Origin: Lutispora sp.
Lineage (GTDB): Bacteria > Bacillota > Clostridia > Lutisporales > Lutisporaceae
Direction: 5' to 3'
Assembly: GCA_030834765.1 (NCBI GenBank)
Contig: JAUQXG010000047.1
Location: forward strand, 1-5,907
DNA: 5,907 bases
How positions within the stretch are numbered: position 1 is the stretch's first letter; every line of letters begins with the position of its first letter. Position numbers and translations under genes: made by a program. Shown here piece after piece: positions 1 through 5,805 of this stretch. Below the pieces are notes generated by a model, which made no database searches, was not told the origin of the DNA, and saw only the letters and a program-made list of their open reading frames with translations.

Positions 1-1432
1 TCATCATATATCGAGGAACTCTTATGATTGTGTCCTTCCAATCTGAAAATGTAGAAGCAGCATAAGGTGTAAGATAAGGCATTCCAAAGCTTTTTAGCTT
101 AGCCATATGACAAAGCACTAGAAGCATACCAATCGTAACCCCATAAAGTCCAAGCATCCCTGCAAGAAACAGCAGCATAAAGCGAAGAAGCCGAAAGCCA
201 ACAGAAAGATAATAGTTTGGTATTGCAAAAGATGAGATAGCAGTAATTCCAACTACAATAACCATAATAGGACTCACGATTCCCGCTTCCACTGCTGCCT
301 GACCGAGAACCCGGCCCCCAACTATTCCTATTGTATTGCCTATGGCTACAGGCAATCGCAGTCCTGCTTCTCGAAGGAGCTCTAAGGTAACTTCCATAAG
401 GAAAGCTTCAACAAGTGCAGGAAAAGGTACTCCTTGTCTTGAGGCAACGATAGAGATCATAAGCTTTGTTGGGATAATCCCTGGGTCATAGGTTGTAACT
501 GCAACATATAACGCTGGAAGTGTCAGTGACATGATACTTCCAGCAAAGCGTATTAATCTAAGCAAGCTGGCGGTGATCCACCTGTCATAATGATCTTCAG
601 GACTATGGAAAAGGTTGTTAAATGTGGTAGGCAAAACAAGTGCAAAAGGTGAATTATCCACCAAAATAGCTACTTTCCCTTCTAAAAGCTCTGCTGCTAC
701 TTCATCAGGTCTCTCAGTGGCTCTAATTGTAGGGAACGGCGACCATATACTATCTTGAATAAGCTGCTCTATATATCCACTTTCAAGGATTGCATCAATA
801 TCTATGGTATCCAGTCTTCTTTCAACTTCTTCAACTAATTCAGGAAGAGCAATATCATCTATATATAATACTCCTACATCTGTGTGACTTCTTCTTCCTA
901 TCTGCCTTTGCTTTATCTTTAACCTTGGATCTCTGATTCTCCTTCGCACCAATGCGGTATTTGTTCTAAAGCCTTCTGTAAACCCATCCCTGGGACCTCT
1001 TATTACAGACTCTGTTGCTGGCTCTGAAACTCCTCTGGCAGGCCATTTTTTCGAGCCTATTACTATAATCTTTTCTATTCCATCTATTAAAAGCATGGAA
1101 TCTCCTGATAGTATTCCAAGTATTGCACTATCTATATCTTCCACTTCTTTTAGTTCCATAGCAGGCAAGGCCCCATATCTGATAAGCTCATAAAGCTTTT
1201 CCACCATTTCAGGCGGATCAGGAGGCACCTCTCTTGCATGAATCATCAATGCATTAAAAACAGATCCGTCTAAAACCTCTTGGCTAACCATACCATCTAT
1301 CATCACTGCCGTTAGCTTGATATTTTGCTCTTGCCCAACGTTAAACTCTTTATATATTACATCACCGCAGTCCTTTAAGTGCTCTTTTATGACTGCCATA
1401 TTGCCTTCTAAACTTTTTGAGGATTTTTGCAT
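1..1432 (-). CDS. GerA-family spore germination protein, A subunit (C-terminus cut by window edge)
   Basis: This is a germinant receptor A subunit (GerAA/GerKA/SpoVAF family), an integral protein of the inner spore membrane that, with B and C subunits, senses nutrients and triggers germination. I translated 477 codons, open to the window edge; the family is usually about 480-540 residues, so only the C-terminal tail is missing. Residues about 1-285 form the soluble N-terminal domain (for example VPPDPPE near 69-75, RGPRDGFTEGFRTN at 145-158). Residues about 290-445 are the membrane domain, with family-typical stretches such as PALYVAVTTYDPGIIPTKL, SRQGVPFPALVEAFLMEVT and AIGNTIGIVGG. The start ATG has AGGAGGT 5 nt upstream, and that motif overlaps the stop of the preceding small gene, implying translational coupling. 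B and C subunit genes may follow outside the window. The family is certain; which paralogue it is, and which germinant it senses, cannot be read from the sequence. Confidence 0.95.
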   Translation of the reverse strand, partial: MQKSSKSLEGNMAVIKEHLKDCGDVIYKEFNVGQEQNIKLTAVMIDGMVSQEVLDGSVFNALMIHAREVPPDPPEMVEKLYELIRYGALPAMELKEVEDIDSAILGILSGDSMLLIDGIEKIIVIGSKKWPARGVSEPATESVIRGPRDGFTEGFRTNTALVRRRIRDPRLKIKQRQIGRRSHTDVGVLYIDDIALPELVEEVERRLDTIDIDAILESGYIEQLIQDSIWSPFPTIRATERPDEVAAELLEGKVAILVDNSPFALVLPTTFNNLFHSPEDHYDRWITASLLRLIRFAGSIMSLTLPALYVAVTTYDPGIIPTKLMISIVASRQGVPFPALVEAFLMEVTLELLREAGLRLPVAIGNTIGIVGGRVLGQAAVEAGIVSPIMVIVVGITAISSFAIPNYYLSVGFRLLRFMLLFLAGMLGLYGVTIGMLLVLCHMAKLKSFGMPYLTPYAASTFSDWKDTIIRVPRYMM

Positions 1433-1437
1433 ATTGT

Positions 1438-1444
1438 ACCTCCT
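1438..1444 (-). promoter_or_regulatory. Ribosome binding site of the gerA-family gene, overlapping the upstream stop codon
   Basis: On the minus strand the sequence reads ATAGGAGGTACAATATG. The AGGAGGT element sits 5 nt before the ATG and shares the AG of the TAG stop of the 70-residue ORF. Ten nucleotides separate that stop from the next start. A ribosome terminating on the small ORF would sit directly on this site, so the two products are probably made in a coupled ratio. Confidence 0.85.
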
Positions 1445-1655
1445 ATCCTAATTGAGATATGATAGCAAGGGCGAAAGAACTTATCACACATGCTATGCCA
1501 ATAATCAATGTTACTTTCTTATCCTTTTCATACTGCAATTTCTTGAAATATGGATAGTCTACAGCAAGTACAAAAATTCCAATCCCAATTATAACTAAGA
1601 AAACATAAACATCCATAAAATTTCTAATGTTTTCTATAAATCCATTTATCATCAT
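1443..1655 (-). CDS. Small two-helix membrane protein encoded ahead of the germination receptor subunit
   Basis: This ORF encodes about 70 residues with two strongly hydrophobic segments, at about 16-33 (YVFLVIIGIGIFVLAV) and 48-67 (VTLIIGIACVISSFALAI). They are joined by a short charged loop (FKKLQYEKDKK), consistent with a helical hairpin in the membrane. From memory it resembles the short clostridial proteins annotated as the CLC_0170 family; I could not check this. Small two-helix D subunits are known in some Bacillus ger operons, where they modulate receptor function, so a similar role is a reasonable inference but unproven. Start choice: a GTG at 1661 lies inside the AAGAGGTG ribosome binding site and is unlikely. 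The ATG at 1655 (5 nt after GAGG) and the ATG at 1652 (8 nt after) are both plausible, giving 70 or 69 residues. It is coupled to the downstream gerA-family gene. Confidence 0.8.
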   Translation of the reverse strand: MMINGFIENIRNFMDVYVFLVIIGIGIFVLAVDYPYFKKLQYEKDKKVTLIIGIACVISSFALAIISQLG

Positions 1656-1681
1656 TTTCACCTCTTCTTTTGCTATCCAGC

Positions 1682-1711
1682 TATTTTTTACATAAAAGGA
1701 GAAAGATATGC
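1682..1711 (-). promoter_or_regulatory. Probable forespore (sigma-F/sigma-G type) promoter of the germination operon
   Basis: On the minus strand the sequence reads GCATA, then 15 nt, then GTAAAAAATA. As I recall it, the Bacillus sigma-F consensus is GYATA-N15-GGNNANANTW; this matches at every specified position except the second G of the -10 box. Sigma-G promoters share the same -35. The predicted transcript starts near 1675, only about 20 nt before the start codon, with the AAGAGG ribosome binding site between. Receptor operons are forespore-expressed in characterised species, which fits. The -35 begins on the base right after the T-tract of the preceding terminator. Confidence 0.65.
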
Positions 1712-1748
1712 AAAAAAAGATACGCTAACTATTTATGGTTAGCGTATC
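1712..1748 (-). terminator. Intrinsic terminator of the ispE-gntR unit
   Basis: There is a perfect 11-bp stem (GATACGCTAAC / GTTAGCGTATC at 1738-1748 and 1719-1729), with an 8-nt loop and, on the minus strand, a run of seven T (1718 to 1712). It lies 21 nt beyond the stop codon of the GntR-family gene, so it ends that transcript and insulates the germination operon. Confidence 0.93.
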
Positions 1749-1769
1749 CTTGTATTTATTCTTATTTTA

Positions 1770-2447
1770 TTATTCCATCTCTTCCACCATCTTCATGATA
1801 TATATCTCTGCATTTTCTATATGCTTCCTTGCCATCTTTTCTGCTTGGTCTACATCTCTTCTGTCAATTGCATTTGATATTTCATAATGCTCTGTAGAAA
1901 GCTCCTTGGACTTATTATAATTATATATATACATTTCTCTAAATCTTTGTACTTGCTCTCTCAAATTATTTGTAATCTGAACAAGTCTCTCATTTCTTGT
2001 AGCTTTAAATATTTTATCATGAAATTCCACATCTTTTATTACCATTTGTTCCATATCATCTGATAGCAAGGCTTTGTCAAAATCTATGGCTATGGCTTGC
2101 AGTTCTGCAATCTCTTCATCTGTGATTCTGCCTGCTGCAAGTCCTGCTGCTAATCCTTCCAATGCTCCTCTAAGTTCCAGTACATTTGTTATATCTTTTA
2201 TGGAAAGGCCTGCAACATATGCTCCTTTTCTCACAATCATAACTACCAAACCTTCAAGTTCAAGCTTTCTTATGGCCTCTCTTACAGGTGTTCTGCTAAC
2301 TCCCAGTTTATTTGCAAGCTGAACCTCCATAAGCCGTTCTCCAGGTTTTAGATCGCCAGAAATGATCGCCGCTCTTATAGACTCAAAAACGACATCTCTC
2401 AAGGGCTTATAGTTGTCCAATTTTAAATCAAGAAAATTATTATCCAT
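1770..2447 (-). CDS. GntR-family transcriptional regulator, FadR subfamily (FCD ligand-binding domain)
   Basis: This is a cytoplasmic DNA-binding regulator of 225 residues, the normal size for the FadR group. Numbering from the ATG at 2447, residues about 14-80 form the GntR winged helix, with the hallmark GDLKPGERL and the recognition segment LGVSRTPVREAIRKLELEGLV. Residues about 87-215 form the all-helical FCD effector domain. Asp139, His143 (DVEFHDKIF), His187 (TEHYEI) and His209 (ARKHIENA) are placed as in the metal-binding site of FCD proteins, so a metal with a bound carboxylate effector is likely. The ligand and target genes are unknown. Start choice: AAAGGA ends 8 nt before the ATG at 2447, whereas the ATGs at 2456 and 2453 touch or crowd it. 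The gene begins 30 nt after ispE with no terminator between, so the two are probably co-transcribed. Confidence 0.93.
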   Translation of the reverse strand: MDNNFLDLKLDNYKPLRDVVFESIRAAIISGDLKPGERLMEVQLANKLGVSRTPVREAIRKLELEGLVVMIVRKGAYVAGLSIKDITNVLELRGALEGLAAGLAAGRITDEEIAELQAIAIDFDKALLSDDMEQMVIKDVEFHDKIFKATRNERLVQITNNLREQVQRFREMYIYNYNKSKELSTEHYEISNAIDRRDVDQAEKMARKHIENAEIYIMKMVEEME

Positions 2448-2477
2448 TTTCATCATCCTTTCAAAAAAGGTATCTGT

Positions 2478-3350
2478 TTATATATTGTCCCAAGTTTTAC
2501 TTTCTGTCTTTACTACAAAAATCTCGTTAACCATAGTTTTAATATGATCATACGCATTGTAGGCGCTAACCTGATCTTCGAAAATACCAAAGACAGTAGG
2601 ACCGCTTCCGCTCATCATACTACCGATGGCTCCAAATTCAATAAGTTTTGCTTTTAATTCTTCTATGATTGGACATTTTTTTATTGTCACGTTTTCTAAT
2701 ACATTACATAATTTATTCGATATCTTAACGATATTTCCTTCATTTATACCTTGAATCATCTCTTTTATATCTGGTTTTTCTTTTATATCAGCAAAATCAA
2801 TTCCTGCATATACTTGTTTTGTGGATATGCTAACCGGCGGTTTCGCCAGAAGTATATAGCATTCCGGCAAACTTTTTAGTGAAGTGAGCCGCTCCCCAAG
2901 ACCTTCTGCCAATGCAGTACCTCCCTGAATACAAAAGGGCACATCTGAACCTATCTTTTTTCCGGCTTCAAGCATTTCATTTTTGGAAAGCTTTAAGTCC
3001 CATGCTTTATTAAGAAGCTTTATTGTAGCTGCTGCATCAGCGCTGCCACCTGCAAGGCCTGCTGCAATAGGTATCATCTTTTGTATCTCTATAAGGGCTC
3101 CTTTTTTTACATTATATTTAAGCTTTAGATATTCTGCTGTTTTATACACAATATTATTCTGATCTGTGGGTATATATTTAGAATCACTCATAATTTCAAT
3201 TTCTCCACCTGCTGTGGGTTTCAAGCTGATGGTATCATAAAGGGCTACTGTCTGCATAATCATAACAACCTCATGAAATCCATCAGGTCTTTTGGAAAGA
3301 ACATCAATGGCAAGATTAATCTTAGCCGCAGCTTTTGCTATATAAGTCAT
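2478..3350 (-). CDS. ispE: 4-diphosphocytidyl-2-C-methyl-D-erythritol kinase
   Basis: This cytoplasmic GHMP-superfamily kinase phosphorylates CDP-methylerythritol at the 2-hydroxyl using ATP. It is the fourth step of the MEP (non-mevalonate) route to isopentenyl diphosphate, which feeds undecaprenyl phosphate and quinone synthesis. It is 290 residues long, a full-length size. Motif 1 is at the N-terminus (AKAAAKINLAIDV, with catalytic Lys10, then RPDGFHEV). The glycine-rich ATP loop is PIAAGLAGGSADAAA at 94-108. Asp136 in GSDVPF is the probable catalytic base. Motif 3 is SMMSGSGPTVFG at 244-255. All key residues are present, so it should be active. The start ATG follows GGAG with 8-nt spacing. 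It is separated from sipL by a very long non-coding gap and appears to head a two-gene unit with the GntR regulator. Confidence 0.97.
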   Translation of the reverse strand: MTYIAKAAAKINLAIDVLSKRPDGFHEVVMIMQTVALYDTISLKPTAGGEIEIMSDSKYIPTDQNNIVYKTAEYLKLKYNVKKGALIEIQKMIPIAAGLAGGSADAAATIKLLNKAWDLKLSKNEMLEAGKKIGSDVPFCIQGGTALAEGLGERLTSLKSLPECYILLAKPPVSISTKQVYAGIDFADIKEKPDIKEMIQGINEGNIVKISNKLCNVLENVTIKKCPIIEELKAKLIEFGAIGSMMSGSGPTVFGIFEDQVSAYNAYDHIKTMVNEIFVVKTESKTWDNI

Positions 3351-3369
3351 ATTTCACACTCCAACTCGT

Positions 3370-3375
3370 ATTATA
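3370..3375 (-). promoter_or_regulatory. Possible -10 box of an ispE promoter
   Basis: A perfect TATAAT lies on the minus strand 19 nt upstream of the ispE start, preceded by ATGGA. The nearest -35-like sequence, TTGAAA at 3397-3402, is 21 nt away, which is too far for a standard sigma-A promoter. No better -35 is seen at 16-18 nt. The gap and the hairpin upstream suggest ispE needs its own promoter, but this one is tentative; with a 19-nt distance the leader would be very short. Confidence 0.35.
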
Positions 3376-3400
3376 TCCATAACTATTTTAGTATATTTTC

Positions 3401-3428
3401 AAAAAAAAAGCAAAAGATGCTTTTTTTT
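3401..3428 (-). terminator. A8GCA / TGCT8 hairpin, probable intrinsic terminator just upstream of ispE
   Basis: This is an 11-bp stem with arms at 3402-3412 and 3418-3428 and a 5-nt loop. Each arm is eight A or T plus GCA/TGC. On the minus strand the 3' arm is TGC followed by nine T, so it can act as an intrinsic terminator for anything transcribed leftward through the palindromic element. The symmetry means it could also work on the plus strand. The low GC content of the stem makes its strength uncertain. Confidence 0.6.
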
Positions 3429-3467
3429 GAATTGCTGAAATCTAGGTTTTGGTTTTGTGGCACCCCG

Positions 3468-3739
3468 GGCAGAAGGGGGAGAATTTTATACGTTCAATTT
3501 CAATTGCTTTTGTAAATATCTAAGGCTTGATGACTAAGAACGCTGGAATATCCTTCAAAACTCGCATTGTTTTGGCTTTAGTCCATTTATCTTTCTGCAA
3601 AGTTTACATATTAAATAAATATTCTTGAATAAACTGCTCAAACAGTTGAAGGATATTCCGCTTTTCTAAGTCACCAAACCTAAGGTATTTTACAAAAGGC
3701 AATAAGATTTCACTACATAAAATTACTCCCCCTTCTGCC
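3468..3739. repeat. Hairpin module 1 of the palindromic element
   Basis: The arms at about 3468-3560 and 3646-3739 are mutually complementary along most of their length. The base is 3468-3489 with 3717-3739 (GGCAGAAGGGGGAG side, a single 1-nt bulge). A middle block pairs 3508-3516 with 3689-3697. The top block pairs 3545-3558 with 3646-3659, a perfect 14 bp. The apical loop of about 85 nt is AT-rich, is flanked by AAACTCGC on the left, and ends in TGCTCAAACAG on the right. Module 2, read on the opposite strand, has the same two flanking motifs. Confidence 0.85.
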
Positions 3740-3841
3740 TAGTGTATCATCAAAACACATTTATTATCTTCCCTGTTTGAGCAAGCTCTCTGAAGCGATG
3801 CTCCGAAGGCTTTTCTAATCAATGGGATAATCAAGGAACAA
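3740..3841. other. Linker between the two hairpin modules
   Basis: The linker is about 100 bp, with no ORF. It carries CTGTTTGAGCA (3773-3783), the same motif found at the loop shoulder of module 2 (from 3936) and, inverted, in module 1 (3635-3645). Short self-complementary pieces (ATTAT..CCC at 3763-3773 with GGGATAAT at 3824-3831; GAGCA at 3779-3783 with TGCTC at 3799-3803) would allow a third, weaker hairpin here. That would make the whole block a multi-branched structure. Confidence 0.5.
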
Positions 3842-4112
3842 GGCTTTGGGCGGGTGCATATTTGTAGAGCGAAATATTATTTCCTTTTGAAGTATTCCTT
3901 AGGGAAGAGTTTTTTAGAAAACCAAATAGGCTTCACTGTTTGAGCATTCCTATATACTATGATGACTGAAAATCTTTCTAAGGCGCAAAACTTAATTTTA
4001 TAATATTCTTTGCGCGAGTTTGAAGCCTATTTGAGTTTTTCTTAAAACTCGAGCTTAGGAATAGTCAAAAGGAAATATTAATTGAGCGAACAAATATCAC
4101 CCGCCCAAAGCC
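3842..4112. repeat. Hairpin module 2 of the palindromic element, inverted relative to module 1
   Basis: The base is a perfect 15-bp pairing of 3842-3856 (GGCTTTGGGCGGGTG) with 4098-4112. A middle 12-bp block pairs 3879-3890 with 4065-4076. The top 13-bp block pairs 3923-3935 with 4021-4033. The loop shoulder motifs are CTGTTTGAGCA (from 3936) and GCGAGTTT (4014-4021). An inner stem, GCGCAAA / TTTGCGC (3983-3989 with 4009-4015), closes an AT-rich tip. Read on the minus strand the module follows the order of module 1, but with many substitutions. Confidence 0.85.
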
Positions 4113-4153
4113 CGGAGTGCCACAAATCCAATCCCCCCGAAGCTGGACCCAAG

Positions 4154-4189
4154 AAAAAGCTCCAGAGCTTTCCAAACCCCAGAGCTTTT
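4154..4189 (-). terminator. Intrinsic terminator of sipL
   Basis: On the minus strand, just after the sipL stop, AAAAGCTC (4189-4182) can pair with GAGCTTTT (4162-4155). A nearer copy, AAAGCTC (4171-4165), can form a compact alternative hairpin with the same right arm. TTTTTCTT follows on the transcript. The two near-identical left arms (CAGAGCTTT repeated 16 nt apart) look like a small duplication giving two competing stems. Confidence 0.7.
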
Positions 4190-4197
4190 CATTGATC

Positions 4198-5772
4198 CTA
4201 CCCCACTCTTATACTTTTTAAAACCAGTATCTGCATTCCCGGATATATCATTGCTGGATTTTCTATATTGTTTAACCTTACCAGGGAATCTACTGTTGTA
4301 TTATAACGTTTTGCTATGGTCCAGAGAGAGTCTCCTTTTTGAACTAGGTATATCGTTACCGCAGGCATCTTTGATGAATCTGCCTTTACTCCCTCTATTT
4401 CCTGAATTCGTGATATCATCCTCTTTTCTATTGGCTTATACACTTCGATGGTGGTATGAATCACGATTCGCAGCTCGATCATTTGACTATTCATATAAGA
4501 ATAAGTTACATTTTCTACTTCGGTTTTTACATTGCTGAGCATCCCAACCCTTGAACCTGGCGTGTCTACTGTATGACGGAAAGGTATTTGCTCCTTCATA
4601 CTCCACATCGGCTCACCGCTAAAAGATGTCATGTATACAGCTGTAGCCTCGATAATTCCTTCTACTACAATCTTGTCATCCACTATTTTCACTTCATTGA
4701 CTATAGCAGCAGCATCTACATAGGACACTTTTTCAATTTCCGGATCTCCAGCCTTTACTGACATACCTTCTTTGATAATCATGCTGCTATGGGATGCACA
4801 AACCATTTCATACATTTTAATAAGATCCTTGGTGATATCCATCTGGCAAGTTGGGCTATATGCATCTGATACTACATCCATTTCTACATTGTTGAATACT
4901 TTTCCGCTTATGGACATATCAACTTCTACATCTAGAACCTTTTTTTCACCTGCTTCATTTTCTTTTATATTTACCCTAGATTCGCCTACTGAAACATCAA
5001 CCATAGACTCCATATTCTTTTCTGCCGACGGCATTTCTATGTATTGGCTAAAAGGCATTTCAACTTCAGCCTGTTCTATGGTCTCCTCTTCATTATCTGT
5101 AGTATAAAGCATATCCATGCAAAGAACTCCATTGACTTCTACTTTACCTTCTTGAACGTCATATTCTCGGCCCTTTAACCTGCAATCCGTTCTTAGAATA
5201 TTCTTTATAGGAGGTCTATCTTCTTCCATCACCACTTCTTCTTTTATGGTATATTGATCTTTGTTATGCCCAGCCAGCTGCTTCATTTGAAATGACTCTC
5301 TTAAAAGCTGAATATCCGATAACCCTCTCACATCACTTGCAGTATTCAGATCAAATAAATCTTCTATTTTGCAGTGTATATCCATAATAATTCTGATATT
5401 CAGCTTTCTTGAATTGATTGTAGAGCAATCAATATTTTGTACCACTGCATTCACTTGTTCTTTCATCTTTGGCATAGCTCCGGGTATTTCTATCCCCTGG
5501 CTGAACTCTAAAGCAACGTCCATACTAGAAAGTGGTTTGCCTTCTACATCAGCTGAATAAAGTATGCCTACTAAAACCACTCCATTTACCATGACCTTAT
5601 CTGTCATAACTTCGCAGTTTTTTATCATTACTCGCGCTGTTGGCGCTAGTATTTTATAAAGATCAGGATTTATGTCTGGTACATTTGCATCTTCTTCTAC
5701 AACTGTGCTGTATACATTTTCGCCTATTATTCTGAATGCCCTTAAGGGATTTCTTATTAATTCTACAGGCAT
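4198..5772 (-). CDS. sipL: SipL-type spore morphogenesis protein (three SPOCS/DUF3794 domains plus LysM)
   Basis: This 524-residue protein has no signal peptide or membrane helix, so it is a mother-cell cytosolic or forespore-surface protein. Three SPOCS (DUF3794) domains are visible at about 39-137, 189-291 and 345-445. Each has a VxVNGVxxxxxLY-like core (VMVNGVVLVGILY, VEVNGVLCMDMLY, IVVEGIIEATAVY) followed by a Phe-containing strand and IEMP/VDTP-type turns. A C-terminal LysM domain is at about 474-518 (YLVQKGDSLWTIAKRYNTT ... IYPGMQILVL). This is the architecture and size of Clostridioides difficile SipL, which binds SpoIVA through its LysM domain to anchor the coat around the forespore; the neighbouring ispE also fits. 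The ATG is preceded by an iterated AGGAGGAGGAG ribosome binding site, implying very high translation. A sigma-E-like promoter lies upstream and a terminator downstream, so the gene appears monocistronic. Confidence 0.92.
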   Translation of the reverse strand: MPVELIRNPLRAFRIIGENVYSTVVEEDANVPDINPDLYKILAPTARVMIKNCEVMTDKVMVNGVVLVGILYSADVEGKPLSSMDVALEFSQGIEIPGAMPKMKEQVNAVVQNIDCSTINSRKLNIRIIMDIHCKIEDLFDLNTASDVRGLSDIQLLRESFQMKQLAGHNKDQYTIKEEVVMEEDRPPIKNILRTDCRLKGREYDVQEGKVEVNGVLCMDMLYTTDNEEETIEQAEVEMPFSQYIEMPSAEKNMESMVDVSVGESRVNIKENEAGEKKVLDVEVDMSISGKVFNNVEMDVVSDAYSPTCQMDITKDLIKMYEMVCASHSSMIIKEGMSVKAGDPEIEKVSYVDAAAIVNEVKIVDDKIVVEGIIEATAVYMTSFSGEPMWSMKEQIPFRHTVDTPGSRVGMLSNVKTEVENVTYSYMNSQMIELRIVIHTTIEVYKPIEKRMISRIQEIEGVKADSSKMPAVTIYLVQKGDSLWTIAKRYNTTVDSLVRLNNIENPAMIYPGMQILVLKSIRVG

Positions 5773-5805
5773 TATTCTCCTCCTCCTATAATATTACTTC
5801 ACTCT

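Larger units (their letters stand above)
3445..4134. repeat. Compound palindromic element between sipL and ispE (unrecognised)
   Basis: This is a non-coding block of about 690 bp built as nested inverted repeats. The outer pair is 3445-3470 with 4110-4134; its core TGGTTTTGTGGCAC (3450-3463) is the reverse complement of 4117-4130 with one mismatch. Inside lie hairpin module 1 (3468-3739), a linker (3740-3841) and hairpin module 2 (3842-4112). Module 2 read on the minus strand aligns with module 1 along its length (271 versus 272 bp), so the block is also one large inverted duplication. No ORF of credible length or composition is present, no transposase, and no obvious target-site duplication flanks either choice of end. 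Possible identities are a MITE-like non-autonomous element (perhaps two inserted in opposite orientation) or a large structured RNA. I cannot match it to a named family. Confidence 0.85.

Noticed and set aside
61..90. Possible frameshift near the C-terminal end of the GerA-family gene
   Set aside because: My first reading suggested a shift, but re-reading the bases gives an uninterrupted frame (GMPYLTPYAA...) typical of the family, open to the window edge.
2074..2322. Plus-strand ORF of 82 codons
   Set aside because: It is antisense to the GntR-family regulator, with Ser/Ala/Pro-rich composition typical of a reverse-strand shadow.
3397..3402. TTGAAA as the -35 of an ispE sigma-A promoter
   Set aside because: The 21-nt distance to the TATAAT at 3370-3375 is too long for a normal promoter, so only the -10 was listed, at low confidence.
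3273..3515. Plus-strand ORF of 80 codons overlapping the ispE start and the left end of the palindrome
   Set aside because: It is antisense to the well-supported ispE start, has low-complexity Ser/Lys/Phe-rich composition, and its tail runs through the A/T hairpin and terminal repeat. No ribosome binding site or family signature is visible.
3740..3841. CRISPR-like repeat because of the recurring TGTTTGAGCA
   Set aside because: There are only three copies, in mixed orientation, with irregular spacing and part of the hairpin design; no repeat-spacer periodicity.
3445..4134. OLE, GOLLD or ROOL large noncoding RNA
   Set aside because: OLE was considered because of its size and its association with isoprenoid genes. 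I could not recognise the conserved sequences of any of these families, and their known structures are not two long quasi-perfect inverted hairpin copies. A covariance search would settle it.
3445..4134. Insertion sequence with transposase
   Set aside because: No ORF in any frame encodes a transposase or a recognisable fragment, and no target-site duplication is visible at either candidate boundary. If mobile, it would be non-autonomous.
4251..5560. Several plus-strand ORFs of 62-111 codons
   Set aside because: They are all antisense shadows of sipL, rich in Ser, Leu, Phe and Tyr as expected from the complement of an acidic, Met/Val-rich protein. None has family motifs.
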